Assembly: GCF_938045775.1 (NCBI RefSeq)
Contig: NZ_CALIBH010000060.1
Span: 1 to 8,131 of the forward strand
Source: an uncultured Campylobacter sp.
GTDB taxonomy: Bacteria > Campylobacterota > Campylobacteria > Campylobacterales > Campylobacteraceae
Length of the DNA stretch: 8,131 nucleotides
Direction: 5' to 3'
Made by a program: the position numbers and the translations under genes. A model generated the notes under the pieces. The model made no database searches and was not told where the DNA came from. It saw only the letters and a program-made list of their open reading frames with translations. This document shows positions 1 through 6,616 of this stretch, in pieces; position 1 is the first letter of the stretch; each line of letters opens with the position of its first letter.

Positions 1-298
1 AAAATTCCTAACGGACGTGCTTCTTAAACCCCTCCGTCGCAGACCGACACTTGATGCAAACAGCCCGCACGAGAAAAAACGAACTCAAAAGAACAAAACG
101 TGCGCGAGGAGAGCAGGTAGCCGCAGAGATCGCGCCGAATGAAATATAACACGAAAAGCCTTCGTCATTGGCGCGTTAAAGCTTTAGCTCGAAGCAAAAC
201 GCTGCGAGCAGATTTAAAATTTTATCCCTAAGAGCTTCATCTATCGCATGCGCTCCGCCGCCTTTTATTCGTCGTTCGCCACCGCAGAAGCTGCGAAA
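1..298. other. Non-coding region beyond the 3' end of gatB
   Basis: No convincing independent gene is seen on either strand. On the minus strand the gatB frame stays open for 40 codons after the gatB TGA, reaching a TAA at 178-176. The second half of that stretch would read as an amphipathic, protein-like segment (AIDEALRDKILNLLAAF). A hairpin begins on the base after that TAA. The remaining bases (1-130) show nothing I can assign. The composition matches the Campylobacter-like part of the window. Confidence 0.55.
131..175 (-). terminator. Hairpin downstream of gatB, possible transcript end
   Basis: The outer arms 131-141 and 166-175 pair over 10 bases (CGCGCC, one bulged G, AATG against CATTGGCGCG). 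An inner 5-bp stem, ACGAA 151-155 with TTCGT 161-165, stacks directly on the right arm. No T-run follows on the minus strand, so this is not a classical intrinsic terminator. It lies about 125 bases past the gatB stop and could mark or protect the mRNA end. Its function is inferred from position only. Confidence 0.3.
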
Positions 299-1720
299 TC
301 AACCCAGCTTCTGTTTTAAAAGCTCGTTTACTTTCGCAGGATTAAACGCACCCTTGCCCTCTTTCATCACTTGGCCTACGAAGAAGCCGAATAGCTTGTC
401 CTTGCCGCCGCGATAGTCCGCGACCTTGTCCTCGTTTTGGCTCATCACGCGCGCTATGATCTGCAAAATCGCGCCGTCGTCGCTTACTTGCCTCAAGCCA
501 AGCTTATCGATGACCGAGCTTACAGCCTCGTCGTGCTCCATTAGATAATCAAGCACCTCTTTGGCGGCCTTTTGCGACACTGCGCCGCCTTCGATCGCGC
601 TTAAAAGCTCGCTCATCTTCGCGCTACCTACGGGCGAATCCTCGATCGTAACGCCGTTTTTGAGCCTGCCCGCAAGCTCGACGGTAAGCCAACTCACGCA
701 GAGTTTCGGCTCGTGCCCCTCCGCGATTAGATCCTCGAAAAATCGCGCATTTTCATAGGTCGAGATTATGATCTCGGCATCCTTCTCTTTAACGCCCAGC
801 TCGCGGACATAGCGGGCCTTTTTCTGATCGGGAAGCTCGGGGATCTGCCGCGCAGCAGCCAGCATCTCGTCATCCACGATCACGGTTAGCAGGTCGGGGT
901 CTGGGAAGTAGCGGTACTCGGCGCTATCCTCCTTGCTACGCATCGGCTTGGTAATAAATTTAACGGTGTCAAAAAGGCGAGTTTCTTGTACGACCTCTTG
1001 CTCATATTTGCCGTCCTGCCACGCTTCGATCTGACGCTCAATCTCGAACTCGATCGCCTTTTGGATAAATTTAAAGGAGTTTAAATTTTTAATCTCCACG
1101 CGCGTGTAGAGCTTTTGCTCGCCTTGCGGACGGATGCTGACGTTTACGTCGCAGCGAAACGAACCCTCTTGCATGTTCGCGTCGCTGATATTTAAAAAGC
1201 GCAAAATGCTGTGGAGTTTTTTTAGATACGCGACCGCCTCGTCCGCAGAGCGCATATCCGGCTCGCTTACGATCTCCAAAAGCGGCGTACCGGCGCGATT
1301 TAGATCAACTAGGCTGCGCGAGCTTTCGTGATTATTTTTGCCCGCGTCCTCCTCCAGGTGCGCGCGCGTGATGCCGATGCGCTTGCTCTGTCCGTCCGCA
1401 GCTATAAAAAGCTCGCCGTGCTCGACGATCGGGATCGTCCACTGCGAAATTTGATATGCCTTGGGAAGGTCGGGGTAGAAGTAGTTTTTGCGGTCGAATA
1501 CCGACTTGCGATTGATCGTCGCATTGACGGCGGTGCCGAAGCTGATGGCTTTTTTAACCGCCTCCTCGTTTAGGACGGGAAGAGCGCCCGGAAGCGCCAA
1601 GCAGGTCGGGCATACGTGTGAATTCGCCTCGTCGCCGAAGCTCGTGGGGCAGGAGCAGAAAATTTTAGTTTTGGTATTTAGCTGGCAGTGTACCTCCAGG
1701 CCGATCACGGTTTCAAACAT
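299..1720 (-). CDS. gatB: Aspartyl/glutamyl-tRNA(Asn/Gln) amidotransferase subunit B
   Basis: This is subunit B of the cytoplasmic GatCAB complex, which converts Glu-tRNA(Gln), and usually Asp-tRNA(Asn), to the amidated form. GatB holds the kinase site that activates the misacylated residue and contacts the tRNA. The 473-residue protein is full length for the family. It opens with the GLEVHCQL motif (residues 7-14), followed by a CxC...CxxC cysteine cluster (22, 24, 37, 40) resembling the zinc site of many GatB proteins. The family signature DLNRAGTPLLEI lies near 139-150, with HLEED at 121-125. A helical YqeY-like tRNA-binding tail runs from about 325 to the end. The ATG at 1720 has AAAAGG (complement of 1729-1734) upstream. 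It is downstream of, and co-oriented with, atpB and a small membrane gene, 112 bases away, so co-transcription is possible but unproven. No damage is visible. Confidence 0.97.
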   Translation of the reverse strand: MFETVIGLEVHCQLNTKTKIFCSCPTSFGDEANSHVCPTCLALPGALPVLNEEAVKKAISFGTAVNATINRKSVFDRKNYFYPDLPKAYQISQWTIPIVEHGELFIAADGQSKRIGITRAHLEEDAGKNNHESSRSLVDLNRAGTPLLEIVSEPDMRSADEAVAYLKKLHSILRFLNISDANMQEGSFRCDVNVSIRPQGEQKLYTRVEIKNLNSFKFIQKAIEFEIERQIEAWQDGKYEQEVVQETRLFDTVKFITKPMRSKEDSAEYRYFPDPDLLTVIVDDEMLAAARQIPELPDQKKARYVRELGVKEKDAEIIISTYENARFFEDLIAEGHEPKLCVSWLTVELAGRLKNGVTIEDSPVGSAKMSELLSAIEGGAVSQKAAKEVLDYLMEHDEAVSSVIDKLGLRQVSDDGAILQIIARVMSQNEDKVADYRGGKDKLFGFFVGQVMKEGKGAFNPAKVNELLKQKLG

Positions 1721-1804
1721 AAACTTAACCTTTTAGAATAAAAATTTCGCGTAATTTTACAATTTTTTGCTTTAATACTCGCTTGTAGCGGCACACAGCG
1801 TGGC

Positions 1805-1820
1805 TAAATTTTAAAATTTA
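1805..1820. repeat. Perfect 16-bp AT palindrome between the small membrane gene and gatB
   Basis: TAAATTTTAAAATTTA reads identically on both strands. It lies 13 bases beyond the stop of the small membrane protein gene and about 85 bases before the gatB start. It is built from the AAATTTTA word that recurs through this part of the window, so it may reflect genome word bias and not a protein site. A weak terminator role is conceivable, but an A/T-only stem is not stable. Confidence 0.4.
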
Positions 1821-1832
1821 ATCGAATAGATT

Positions 1833-2057
1833 CTACTCGCCGCCGCTAAGGAGCTTTTCTTTCAGATCGAAAACATCGACCATCAGGCAGGTGATGATGA
1901 CGCATATCACGCCCGGAGCGGTGCAGATGAAGAGGAATTTTAACCCCAAAAAATAAAATGATGGATAGGCAAAAAAGACGAATGCGCCGACGAAGATCAA
2001 TCCGAACGACGCACCCACGAGGAAGTATAAGAAATTTCGCTTAAAATTAATGCTCAT
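1833..2057 (-). CDS. Small two-helix membrane protein overlapping atpB
   Basis: This is a 74-residue hydrophobic protein with two predicted membrane helices, at about residues 9-30 and 35-59, and a short charged C-terminal tail (DLKEKLL). Its ATG lies inside the end of atpB, an 11-base overlap, and no clear Shine-Dalgarno precedes it. Translation is therefore probably coupled to atpB. From memory, Campylobacter jejuni has a conserved small integral membrane protein gene (Cj1203c) directly after atpB (Cj1204c), and this gene is probably its counterpart. The function is unknown. The tight coupling suggests a role near the ATP synthase F0 sector, such as assembly, but that is inference. It does not resemble AtpI or subunit c in any motif I can see. 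Confidence 0.82.
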   Translation of the reverse strand: MSINFKRNFLYFLVGASFGLIFVGAFVFFAYPSFYFLGLKFLFICTAPGVICVIITCLMVDVFDLKEKLLSGGE

Positions 2058-2727
2058 CGACGATCACGGCGCCCGCTAAATAAACGTAGCTTAAAACCAT
2101 GAAAATGAAAGTCTGCAAAATCGCCATAAAAGTAAGCAGCGCAAACGGCACCATCGGCACTAGCGCAGGAGCGAGAGTAAGCATAACGAGCAGGAAAGTA
2201 TCGTCGCCTTTGATGTTTCCGAAAAGTCGGAAAGAAAGCGATACGACGCGCGAAAAATGCGAGACGATCTCTATGACGAACATAAACGGAGCTAGGATTT
2301 TCACCGGCCCCATAAAGTGCTTTAGATAGTTGATCACGCCATGCTCGCGAACGCCCTCAAAATGGTAGTACAACCAAACGCAAAGCGTAAGCGAAAGGGT
2401 TAAATTTAAACTCGCGCTAGGCGACTCAAAGCCCGGCACCAAGCCGATAACATTACTAAAAAATATCACAAATCCCAATGTTGCGATTAGCGGAAGATAT
2501 TTTTTAGCTTGTTCCTCGCTACCCATCGCGTCCTTACCGATCGTTAGCACGCCGCTTAGGTAGGCTTCGGCGATATTTTGCATGCCATGTGGCACAAGCT
2601 GAAGCGAGCGAGTGGAGCAAAGCGCGACGGCTACGATGATAGCGACGACCAAAAAGAAGTAAAAAAGGTAGATAAAAGTGTGGTCGTAAGAAATTAAACC
2701 GCCGAAAAGGAAGATGTCTTTTAGCAT
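2047..2727 (-). CDS. atpB: F0F1 ATP synthase subunit a (F0 sector)
   Basis: Subunit a is the stationary membrane protein that forms the proton half-channels against the c-ring. The 226-residue protein is shorter than the E. coli form (271), as I recall is usual for Campylobacter. It is hydrophobic throughout, with five or six membrane segments. The essential arginine is R167 in SFRLFGN, matching E. coli R210, and D176 occupies the place of E219. Q205 in AILQTFIFMVLSYVYLAGA matches Q252. The PLIATLGFVIFFSNVIGLVPG segment (78-99) is the conserved early helix. The ATG at 2727 has AAGGG (complement of 2733-2737) five bases upstream. No other ATP synthase genes are nearby, consistent with the split ATP synthase loci of epsilonproteobacteria. 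The next gene begins inside its last codons. Confidence 0.97.
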   Translation of the reverse strand: MLKDIFLFGGLISYDHTFIYLFYFFLVVAIIVAVALCSTRSLQLVPHGMQNIAEAYLSGVLTIGKDAMGSEEQAKKYLPLIATLGFVIFFSNVIGLVPGFESPSASLNLTLSLTLCVWLYYHFEGVREHGVINYLKHFMGPVKILAPFMFVIEIVSHFSRVVSLSFRLFGNIKGDDTFLLVMLTLAPALVPMVPFALLTFMAILQTFIFMVLSYVYLAGAVIVDEH

Positions 2728-2758
2728 AAAAACCCTTGATCGTTGAAATTTGAGGCGT

Positions 2759-2786
2759 ATTTTACACTTCTATTCGTTAAAGTATA
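2759..2786 (-). promoter_or_regulatory. Candidate promoter -10 elements for atpB
   Basis: Two -10-like boxes lie upstream of atpB on the minus strand: TATACT at 2786-2781 and TAAAAT at 2764-2759. Neither has a good -35, which is common for Campylobacter sigma-70 promoters. AT-rich sequence (AAATTTAAATATAC) surrounds the first. The leader would be about 25 to 50 bases. The choice between them cannot be settled by reading. Confidence 0.35.
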
Positions 2787-3110
2787 TTTAAATTTGCGCC
2801 AGCGAGTAAAATTTTGAGCTTTGCGAGTTCTCACACCGCTTTGCTTGCCTAGCACTTTCGTCTAGCTTGCGCACCATTTATGCGGGAATTTTGCGTTTTT
2901 TTAGCATTTAACTTCACATTTCAGCATTTCAGCAAATGACAAAATTTTAGCTGGTAACTACGGAATTTGCAGCTATACTGTTAATACTATTTTTGCAAAA
3001 TAGAATTTATCTGTCGCATACAGAGAAGCCCTAGCCGGCTGTGCGGTAAAATTTATGTTTACAGATACAAAAAATACAATAAAATTCTACCGCGACGGCA
3101 CCGCGATAAA

Positions 3111-3166
3111 TTCCAAGAATTCCAAGAATTCCAAGAATTCCAAGAATTCCAAGAATTCCAAGAATT
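3111..3166. repeat. Six-copy 9-bp tandem repeat TTCCAAGAA
   Basis: Six identical copies of TTCCAAGAA run from 3111 to 3164, followed by a partial TT. All copies are perfect, which points to recent slippage expansion, and each junction makes a GAATTC. The array ends 83 bases before the -35 of the hrcA operon promoter. It lies outside any open frame I can support, so copy number would change spacing or local DNA structure and not a protein. Confidence 0.95.
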
Positions 3167-3190
3167 ACGCTCAGCTCAAAAAATCATAGT

Positions 3191-3230
3191 TAAAATTTAG
3201 CAAACTCAGGATCCGATTGCTAAAATTTTA
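3191..3230. repeat. Inverted repeat just upstream of the hrcA promoter
   Basis: The left arm TAAAATTTAGCAA (3191-3203) and right arm TTGCTAAAATTTTA (3217-3230) are complementary except for one extra T in the right arm. The spacer is 13 bases. The repeat ends 19 bases before the -35. The symmetric TTTAGCAA cores could bind a dimeric regulator, but the AT parts also match the general word bias here. No known operator is recognised. Confidence 0.55.
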
Positions 3231-3248
3231 TAAAATTTATATAAAAAC

Positions 3249-3269
3249 CTTGACATCCTACCACTCAAT
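3249..3269. promoter_or_regulatory. HAIR-like inverted repeat, candidate HspR operator
   Basis: CTTGACA (3249-3255), seven bases, then ACTCAAT (3263-3269) matches the HAIR consensus CTTGAGT-N7-ACTCAAG at 11 of 14 positions with the exact spacing. It covers the -35 hexamer. HspR is a MerR-type repressor known in Campylobacter and Helicobacter to act on this operon through HAIR-like sites. The hspR gene itself is not in this window. Binding is inferred from the match and the position. Confidence 0.6.
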
Positions 3270-3279
3270 GTTGTATAAT
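3250..3279 (+). promoter_or_regulatory. Sigma-70 promoter of hrcA-grpE-dnaK
   Basis: A perfect TTGACA (3250-3255) and perfect TATAAT (3274-3279) are separated by 18 bases. Transcription would start near 3285-3287, inside the CIRCE element and about 24 bases before the proposed HrcA start. A canonical -35 is unusual in Campylobacter, whose vegetative promoters mostly lack one. Here it doubles as part of the HAIR-like left arm. Confidence 0.85.
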
Positions 3280-3280
3280 A

Positions 3281-3307
3281 CTGGCAATCTTACCGAAAGA
3301 GTGCTAA
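3281..3307. promoter_or_regulatory. CIRCE operator (HrcA binding site)
   Basis: The right arm GAGTGCTAA (3299-3307) is a 9 of 9 match to the CIRCE consensus TTAGCACTC-N9-GAGTGCTAA. The left arm CTGGCAATC (3281-3289) matches 6 of 9, and the spacer is exactly nine bases. It starts two bases after the -10 and covers the predicted start point and the ribosome binding site of hrcA. This placement is typical for HrcA autorepression. The degenerate left arm may mean weaker binding. Confidence 0.85.
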
Positions 3308-3309
3308 AA

Positions 3310-4098
3310 GTGAAAACGAATAAACGCGATATGATCCTGGAATCCATCATTTCCGCCTATCTTGATAGCAACACCCCGATCGGATCTTCCGAGCTGGGTG
3401 AGCGTATGGGCGTAGCGATGTCAGCGTCTAGCATTCGAATTTATTTTAAGCGCTTAAGCGACGAGGGGGCTTTGACGCAGCTTCATGTAAGTGGTGGTAG
3501 AATTCCGACGGTTGCGACGATGCAGGATTACTGGCGCGCTAGACTTAGCTTCGACGATGAGTTGAAAATAGACGATGCTCGCGAGCTAGAAGCGGTGCTT
3601 GAGGATTTTGAAATTTACTGTATGATTTTCAACGCCGAAAATGAAGCCCTAAGCGAAGTCATCAATCACGATGATCGCTTCATAATCCTTGCATTTAGAA
3701 AAGACGAGATTATCTTAAAATACGATTTTAGAGTTTTTAAATTCCTATCAAATTTAATAGGAATTTCACTCGGAGATTTAGAGCTAGCTTCGATACAGAT
3801 CGGTTTGCGCGAGCTTAGCACCAAAATTAAGGAGCTAAAAAATTCTAAAATCGAATTTCTTTGTAACGAGGTCGTAGCGTATAAAATTTTCAAAGACGAG
3901 CGGTTTAAAATTTTACTTAACCCCTCGATCGCCGTAAATTTTACTAAAAATTTGATCTTCGCGCCCTACTTTGAGCACGGATTTATGGGGATCAAACGCC
4001 CTGTAAAATTCGAAGGCGAGGACGCTACGATGATCTGCGCAGGCAGCGTTTACGAGAATTACGAGAAATTTTTTAACTACGCTAAAGGAGTAGCATGA
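3310..4098 (+). CDS. hrcA: Heat-inducible transcription repressor HrcA
   Basis: HrcA represses class I heat-shock genes by binding CIRCE and is itself helped to fold by GroEL. The protein is 262 residues from GTG 3310. A winged-helix DNA-binding domain occupies about residues 1-80, with MILESIISAYL, then the recognition region SASSIRIYFKRLSDEGAL and the GGRIPT wing motif. The rest is a divergent effector domain. I chose GTG 3310 because the promoter and CIRCE lie at 3250-3307. The earlier in-frame TTG at 3217 is upstream of the -35 and cannot be on the main transcript. AAAGAG at 3296-3301 gives a Shine-Dalgarno eight bases before GTG 3310. GTG 3301 and ATG 3331 are less likely alternatives. 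The stop overlaps the grpE start as ATGA. HrcA is shorter and more divergent than in Firmicutes, as in other Campylobacterota. Confidence 0.9.
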   Translation: MKTNKRDMILESIISAYLDSNTPIGSSELGERMGVAMSASSIRIYFKRLSDEGALTQLHVSGGRIPTVATMQDYWRARLSFDDELKIDDARELEAVLEDFEIYCMIFNAENEALSEVINHDDRFIILAFRKDEIILKYDFRVFKFLSNLIGISLGDLELASIQIGLRELSTKIKELKNSKIEFLCNEVVAYKIFKDERFKILLNPSIAVNFTKNLIFAPYFEHGFMGIKRPVKFEGEDATMICAGSVYENYEKFFNYAKGVA

Positions 4099-4670
4099 GC
4101 CATAAATTTAAAGAGCACGGCGATAAAAATGCAGCGTGCGATAGTGAAGAAAAAGAGGTTTGCGAGCAGTGCGCGTCAGAGGCGAGCGAGCCGCAAGAGG
4201 CGCGGACATGCGACGATACCGACGCGCAGATACAAAAGCTTCAAAACGAGCTGAGTGAGATCACCGATAAATTTTACCGCGCTAATGCGGATTTTGAAAA
4301 TCTCAAAAAACGTTTGGAAAAAGAAAAAGATAGCGCTGTTGCTTACGCTAGCGAGAGCTTTGCGAAGGATCTGCTGCCGATAATCGACGCGCTTGAGGAA
4401 GCCGCCAAAATTGATGTGGAAGGTAATGAGCTTGCAGATAAAATCGAAGTCGGCGTAAAACAATGTCTAAGCCTTTTTACAAAGACTTTTGAAAAATACG
4501 GTATCGTTCCGATAGCGACGGATGCGGGATTTGATCCTAGCGTGCATAACGCGATCTCGATGATTGAAGCCGAAGGCGCTAAAAAAGGCGATATAGTTCA
4601 GGTCTATCAAAAAGGCTATATGTATAAGCAGCGCGTTTTGCGCGCTGCTATGGTAGTAGTGGCGAAATAA
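4095..4670 (+). CDS. grpE: Nucleotide exchange factor GrpE
   Basis: GrpE is the cytoplasmic dimeric cochaperone that releases ADP from DnaK. The 191-residue protein has an acidic, disordered N-terminus (1-44), a long helix for the coiled-coil dimer (about 45-110), and the conserved C-terminal beta domain. The family signature is clear in FDPSVHNAISMIEAEG, then QKGYMYKQRVLRAAMVVVAK at the end. The ATG sits in an ATGA overlap with hrcA and has a strong AAAGGAG four bases upstream (4084-4090). The N-terminus is odd in carrying four cysteines (15, 23, 26, 39), including a CEQC pair, in a segment that is normally cysteine-free. It is co-transcribed with hrcA and dnaK. Confidence 0.97.
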   Translation: MSHKFKEHGDKNAACDSEEKEVCEQCASEASEPQEARTCDDTDAQIQKLQNELSEITDKFYRANADFENLKKRLEKEKDSAVAYASESFAKDLLPIIDALEEAAKIDVEGNELADKIEVGVKQCLSLFTKTFEKYGIVPIATDAGFDPSVHNAISMIEAEGAKKGDIVQVYQKGYMYKQRVLRAAMVVVAK

Positions 4671-4714
4671 TCGTCCGAATTTTAAAATTTTAAATTCAAC
4701 ACAAAGGATAACAA

Positions 4715-6601
4715 ATGGCAAAAGTCATAGGCATCGACCTAGGAACAACAAACTCGTGCGTAAGCATATTCGAGCGCGGCGAGAGCAAGATCATACCGAA
4801 CAAAGAGGGTAAAAACACCACTCCGTCGGTAGTCGCTTTCACCGACAAAGGCGAGGTTTTAGTAGGCGACAGCGCCAAGCGCCAAGCAGTCACCAACCCT
4901 GAAAAGACGATCTATTCGATCAAACGCATCATGGGTCTTATGATGAATGAGAAAAACGCGCAGGAGGCTAAAAAGCGCCTACCGTATAAGATCATCGACC
5001 GAAATGGCGCGTGCGCGGTAGAGATCGCGGGCAAGGTCTATACGCCGCAAGAAATTTCAGCCAAGGTGCTAATCAAGCTAAAAGAGGACGCCGAGGCGTT
5101 TTTGGGCGAGCCCGTCGTAGATGCAGTCATAACCGTGCCTGCGTATTTCAACGACAGCCAAAGAAAGGCAACAAAAGAAGCAGGAACAATCGCGGGCCTA
5201 AACGTGCTTCGTATCATCAATGAGCCTACCGCGGCGGCGCTTGCGTATGGACTGGATAAAAAAGAATCCGAAAAGATCGTCGTTTACGATCTAGGCGGCG
5301 GTACATTCGACGTAACCGTGCTAGAAACCGGCGATAGCGTCGTAGAAGTTTTAGCTACCGGCGGTAATGCATTTTTGGGCGGCGATGATTTCGATAACAA
5401 ACTGATCGACTTTTTAACCTCAGAATTTCAATCTGAAACAGGTATCGACTTGCGTGGCGATGTCATGGCTATGCAGCGCCTAAAAGAGGCTGCGGAAAAC
5501 GCCAAAAAAGAGCTAAGCAGCGCGATGGAAACGACGGTAAATTTACCTTTCATCACTGCTGATGCCACCGGTCCAAAGCACCTGATGAAAACCATCACTA
5601 GAGCTAAATTTGAAAGTATGATCGATTCTTTGGTAGATGAGACCATAAGCACGCTTAAAAAGGTTGTAAGCGACGCGGGACTAAGCATGAACGACATAAA
5701 AGAGGTCGTCATGGTAGGCGGCTCGACGCGCGTGCCTTTAGTGCAAGAGGAGGTTAAAAAGGCTTTCGGTAAGGAGCTAAATAAGAGCGTAAACCCTGAC
5801 GAAGTCGTAGCAATCGGCGCTGCAATCCAAGGCGCGGTCATCAAAGGCGACGTAAAAGACGTGCTACTGCTCGACGTCACTCCGCTAAGCCTAGGCATCG
5901 AAACCCTAGGTGGCGTGATGACCAAGATCATCGAAAAGGGAACTACGATACCTACGAAAAAATCTCAAACCTTCTCGACAGCAGAGGATAACCAAAGCGC
6001 CGTTACGATCAACGTCTTGCAGGGCGAGCGCGAGTTTGCGAAGGATAACAAATCGCTAGGAAATTTCAATCTTGAAGGCATCATGCCCGCTCCTCGCGGC
6101 GTGCCGCAGATCGAGGTGGAATTTAATATCGACGCGAACGGAATTTTAACCGTTTCGGCAAAAGACAAAGCCACCGGCAAAGCAACCGATATCCGCATCA
6201 CCGGCTCAAGCGGCTTAAGCGACGCCGAGATCGATAAGATGGTAAAAGATGCCGAGCTTCACAAAGAGGAAGACAACAAGCGCAAAGAAACCGTCGAAGC
6301 GCGCAACCAAGCCGATAGCATCGCACATCAAACCGAAAAGAGCCTAAGCGAGATGGGCGAGAAGGTGCCGGGCGATCTACGCGCTAAGATCGAGAGCGCG
6401 CTAAACGATCTAAAAGCCGTGCTAAAGGATGAAAACGCGAGCAAGGAAGCGATAAACTCTAAAGTAGAAGCCCTAAGCAAGGTCGCCGAGGATCTATACA
6501 AGGCTGCCAGCGCAAATCAGGGCGCGCAAGGCGGATCGCAAAGCAGCGGTGCAAACGGCGGCAAAAAAGACGACGATGTCATCGACGCCGAAGTCGAATA
6601 G
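4715..6601 (+). CDS. dnaK: Molecular chaperone DnaK (Hsp70)
   Basis: DnaK is the ATP-dependent chaperone that folds and disaggregates cytoplasmic proteins with DnaJ and GrpE. The 628-residue protein is full length. The ATPase domain (1-380) shows GIDLGTTNS (6-14), catalytic K70, NEPTAAALAYGL (169-180), DLGGGTFD (192-199) and VMVGGSTRVP (332-341). The interdomain linker VLLLD is at 383-387. The substrate domain follows with TPLSLGIETLGG, then a helical lid and a Gly/Ser/Gln-rich tail ending DDDVIDAEVE. AAAGGA at 4703-4708 precedes the ATG. The 44-base gap after grpE is AT-rich with no clear promoter, so it depends on the operon promoter at 3250. dnaJ is not beside it. No missing residues are seen. 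Confidence 0.99.
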   Translation: MAKVIGIDLGTTNSCVSIFERGESKIIPNKEGKNTTPSVVAFTDKGEVLVGDSAKRQAVTNPEKTIYSIKRIMGLMMNEKNAQEAKKRLPYKIIDRNGACAVEIAGKVYTPQEISAKVLIKLKEDAEAFLGEPVVDAVITVPAYFNDSQRKATKEAGTIAGLNVLRIINEPTAAALAYGLDKKESEKIVVYDLGGGTFDVTVLETGDSVVEVLATGGNAFLGGDDFDNKLIDFLTSEFQSETGIDLRGDVMAMQRLKEAAENAKKELSSAMETTVNLPFITADATGPKHLMKTITRAKFESMIDSLVDETISTLKKVVSDAGLSMNDIKEVVMVGGSTRVPLVQEEVKKAFGKELNKSVNPDEVVAIGAAIQGAVIKGDVKDVLLLDVTPLSLGIETLGGVMTKIIEKGTTIPTKKSQTFSTAEDNQSAVTINVLQGEREFAKDNKSLGNFNLEGIMPAPRGVPQIEVEFNIDANGILTVSAKDKATGKATDIRITGSSGLSDAEIDKMVKDAELHKEEDNKRKETVEARNQADSIAHQTEKSLSEMGEKVPGDLRAKIESALNDLKAVLKDENASKEAINSKVEALSKVAEDLYKAASANQGAQGGSQSSGANGGKKDDDVIDAEVE

Positions 6602-6616
6602 CTCGCTAACGCAAAG

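Larger units (their letters stand above)
2728..3249. other. Divergent intergenic region between atpB and hrcA
   Basis: No coding region is supported in this 522-base stretch. From left to right it holds the atpB leader and probable promoter, then about 300 bases of unassigned mixed-composition sequence. That part includes a short TTTCAGCA doublet near 2920 and a 7-bp inverted pair TATCTGT 3008-3014 / ACAGATA 3061-3067. A 9-bp tandem array (3111-3166) and an inverted repeat (3191-3230) close it, next to the hrcA promoter. The long spacing for two compact neighbours suggests regulatory content or a decayed gene, but I see no remnant I can name. Confidence 0.6.

Noticed and set aside
1328..1736. 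Plus-strand open frames opposite the gatB N-terminal region
   Set aside because: They are antisense to conserved GatB motifs and have no start signals or domain content.
3008..3067. Inverted pair TATCTGT / ACAGATA as an operator
   Set aside because: The arms are only seven bases with 46 bases between them, not placed at a promoter that I can see. This is within chance for a 500-base intergenic region.
3111..3166. CRISPR array or eukaryotic-type heat-shock elements (TTCnnnGAA units)
   Set aside because: Units are 9 bp and directly adjacent without spacers, so it is not CRISPR. Heat-shock elements belong to eukaryotic HSF, and the match follows from the short repeat itself.
5428..5931. Long minus-strand open frame inside dnaK (167 codons)
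   Set aside because: It is antisense to a highly conserved Hsp70 region and low in complexity (Ser/Thr/Leu rich). It has no recognisable domain, so it is a shadow of dnaK codon use.
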